A stretch of DNA of 48,302 nucleotides from Natronospirillum operosum (GTDB taxonomy: Bacteria > Pseudomonadota > Gammaproteobacteria > Pseudomonadales > Natronospirillaceae), in the NCBI RefSeq assembly GCF_004768465.1, contig NZ_SRMF01000007.1:1-48302 (forward strand). Reading direction: 5' to 3'. Position 1 is the first letter of the stretch. Every line of letters begins with the position of its first letter. A program made the translations under genes and the position numbers. Under the pieces are notes generated by a model. That model was not told where the DNA came from, made no database searches, and worked only from the letters and a program-made list of their open reading frames with translations. Shown here piece after piece: positions 46,554 through 48,302 of the stretch.

Positions 46554-47164
46554 TGAAATCCATGTCACGCAAGCAACAGATCCTGCAGGCGCTGGCCGAA
46601 ATGCTGGAAGAGGGTGCCGGGCACAAGATCACCACGGCGCGGCTGGCCGAGCGGGTCGGTGTCTCGGAAGCGGCGCTGTACCGGCACTTTCCCAGCAAGG
46701 CGCGGATGTTCGAAGGCCTGATCGAGTTCATCGAGGAAACCATCTTCACCCGTATCAACCGGATTCTGGATGAAGAAGAGCGCGCCCTGGCGCGGACCCA
46801 GGCGGTGCTCTATCTGCTGCTGGCCTTTGCCGAGCGCAACCCCGGCATGTGTCGCATCCTGGCCGGGGATGCCCTGGCCGGCGAGGTGGACCGGCTGCGT
46901 GACCGGGTGGCCCAGTTCTTCGAACGGGTCGACCTGCAGTTGAAGCACATCATTCGCGAATCCGGGTTGCTGGAAGACATGACCACGCCCATGGAGCCTG
47001 CGGTGGCCTCCAATCTGCTGCTGGCCGTGGTGGAAGGGCGCATCGCGCAGTTCGTGCGCAGCCACTTCAACCGCAAACCGACTGACCACTGGGATGATCA
47101 GTGGGAGGTTCTGGCCAGCGGGATTTTCGGTGTGGCACCAGTTGCGCAAACCGAAACAGGCTGA
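46553..47164 (+). CDS. slmA: Nucleoid occlusion factor SlmA
   Basis: A 203-residue TetR-fold DNA-binding protein. The helix-turn-helix (KITTARLAERVGVSEAALYRHFPSKARMFEGLIEFIEE) is characteristic of SlmA. It binds specific chromosomal sites and blocks FtsZ assembly over the nucleoid. The ATG overlaps the argB stop by one base, so its translation is coupled to an arginine gene, although the functions differ. argC follows after 76 bases. Confidence 0.94.
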
Positions 47165-47240
47165 CTGCTTGGGCTATACTGAGTTCAGACGTGACCCCGA
47201 ACAGCATTTGCAACAAACAGCAGGAACAGAGCACAGAATT

Positions 47241-48188
47241 ATGTATCAGGTATTTGTCGACGGACAGGAAGGCACCACCGGGTTGCAAATCAAGGAGCGT
47301 CTGGAGCGCCACCCGGAAGTGACGCTGCTGGAAATCGACCCGGCCCGGCGCAAGGATCGTGATGAACGCCAGCGCCTGCTCAACGAAGCCGATGTGGCTT
47401 TTCTGTGCCTGCCTGACGCGGCTGCCCGTGAATCCGCAGGGCTGTGCACCTCCGGCAGCACCCGCCTGATCGATGCCAGCACCGCCCACCGGGTAGACCC
47501 GGATTGGGCCTATGGGCTGCCGGAACTGAGCCCGGTGCAGCGTGCTGCCATTGCCAGCTCGAAACGCGTGGCCAATCCGGGGTGCCATGCCACCGGCTTC
47601 AATCTGCTGGTGCGGCCTCTGGTCGATGCCGGTGTGCTGCCCGCCGGCACGGCGCTGAGCTGTCAGTCGCTGACCGGTTACAGCGGCGGCGGCAAGGGGC
47701 TGATCGAGCGCTATGAGCAGGCCGACGAGGCTACCCGCCAGCGCCTGCAGGGCCCGAGCCACTATGCGCTGAGTCTGGCCCACAAGCATCTGCCCGAGAT
47801 GCAGGCCCTGACCGGTCTGACCGCACCACCGGTGTTCACACCCCTGGTCGGCCCCTACTACAAGGGCATGGTGGTCACCGTACCATTGCATGCCTGGCAG
47901 CTGGCCTCGGTGCGCACGGCCCAGGCCCTGCATGCCGAACTGGCCAACTACTATGCCGGCAGCCGCTTTGTGACGGTGCAGCCCTTCTCCGCAGACGGCC
48001 AGGTCGATGGCGGCTTCCTCGACCCGCAGGGCGCCAATGACACCAACGAGAACCAGATCTTTGTGTTCGGTGACGACGAGCGCATCCTGCTGCTGTCGCG
48101 CCTCGACAACCTCGGCAAGGGCGCTTCCGGCGCCGCCGTGCAGAACATGAATATCATGCTCGGGTTGCCGGAAGAGCTGGGGTTGTAG
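47241..48188 (+). CDS. argC: N-acetyl-gamma-glutamyl-phosphate reductase, short (type 2) form
   Basis: A 315-residue NADPH enzyme catalysing the step after ArgB. It belongs to the shorter type 2 ArgC group: FVDGQEGTTGLQIKERL at the N-terminus, the catalytic Cys in VANPGCHATGF, SLTGYSGGGKGLIERYE, and SRLDNLGKGASGAAVQNMNIM near the C-terminus. The common gammaproteobacterial form is about 345 residues, so the type 2 form here is less usual. The ATG at 47241 begins the conserved domain. The gap upstream has a TATACT box (47175-47180) but no clear -35. Confidence 0.95.
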   Translation: MYQVFVDGQEGTTGLQIKERLERHPEVTLLEIDPARRKDRDERQRLLNEADVAFLCLPDAAARESAGLCTSGSTRLIDASTAHRVDPDWAYGLPELSPVQRAAIASSKRVANPGCHATGFNLLVRPLVDAGVLPAGTALSCQSLTGYSGGGKGLIERYEQADEATRQRLQGPSHYALSLAHKHLPEMQALTGLTAPPVFTPLVGPYYKGMVVTVPLHAWQLASVRTAQALHAELANYYAGSRFVTVQPFSADGQVDGGFLDPQGANDTNENQIFVFGDDERILLLSRLDNLGKGASGAAVQNMNIMLGLPEELGL

Positions 48189-48228
48189 GAGCGCACACCC
48201 CGTGCGCGATTCGGCCCCGCCAGGGGCC
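48184..48228. repeat. REP-like hairpin pair after argC
   Basis: GTAGGAGCGCAC, a short loop and GTGCGCGAT follow the argC stop. This resembles the TGTAGGAGC...GCGA form of Pseudomonas REP sequences. A second hairpin, GGCCCC-GCCA-GGGGCC, is at 48213-48228. There is no T run. It may also act as the 3' stabiliser of the argC message. Confidence 0.6.
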
Positions 48229-48245
48229 TCCGACAGGCTACAGAT

Positions 48246-48302
48246 GACAGTGGGTTTTAGTCGACAGTAGACAGTGGGTTTTAGTCGACAGTAGACAGTG
48301 GG
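48246..48302. repeat. 24-bp tandem repeat at the window end
   Basis: The unit begins GACAGTGGGTTTTAG and is 24 bases long. Two full copies and a 9-base partial are present, identical to each other, and the array runs off the window. Its complement contains CTGTCTACTGTC, similar to the CCGTCTACCGTC phase of the heptamer array at the other end. Confidence 0.9.

Overview
The window reads as one contiguous piece of a GC-rich gammaproteobacterial chromosome. The core genes (class I cyaA, lptM-lysA-dapF-DUF484, tldD-pmbA, rpmBG-radC-coaBC-dut-argB-slmA) and the glucose ABC operon with its two-component pair resemble the arrangement in Pseudomonadales/Oceanospirillales. Many proteins are acidic, which fits a marine or halophilic member, perhaps near Saccharospirillaceae or Halomonadaceae. 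The family assignment is inference. No rRNA, tRNA, phage, IS element or CRISPR array was seen. Both ends of the window run into short tandem repeats.

Region 1 (1-20090) is a large glycerol catabolic island. It holds an iron-type alcohol dehydrogenase, a chemoreceptor, a complete glycerol ABC importer (glpSTPQUV, 9252 down to 3182), a divergent sigma54-dependent AcoR-type activator, a divergent paralogue of glycerol kinase, a small membrane protein with a UMF1-type MFS permease, a stand-alone EAL phosphodiesterase, canonical glpK, glpR and glpD. Regulatory DNA ties these together. A sigma54-like promoter sits in front of glpS, with a phased TGTTCA array 110-210 bp upstream. Near-identical GlpR-type operators lie at the start of both kinase transcripts and upstream of the activator gene, with a related half-site at glpD. 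The likely circuit is that GlpR represses the kinases, glpD and the activator, and the activator switches on uptake.

Region 2 (20091-23858) is a possible trans-envelope signalling cassette: an outer-membrane beta-barrel protein divergent from a Tat-exported FecR-domain protein that overlaps a CHASE2-class III nucleotide cyclase.

Region 3 (23881-30639) is a glucose uptake unit on the minus strand: response regulator, histidine kinase, then gtsA-gtsB-gtsC-gtsD, with palindromic DNA between kinase and gtsA. Class I adenylate cyclase cyaA follows on the plus strand.

Region 4 (33634-48302) is mostly housekeeping: a DUF1761 membrane protein, AraC-type regulator, acetyltransferase, lysine/meso-DAP genes, TldD/TldE protease, mutM, ribosomal proteins L33 and L28, radC, coaBC, dut, argB, slmA and a short-type argC. 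A structured inverted-repeat element lies between radC and rpmB, and a REP-like hairpin plus a 24-bp tandem repeat follow argC.
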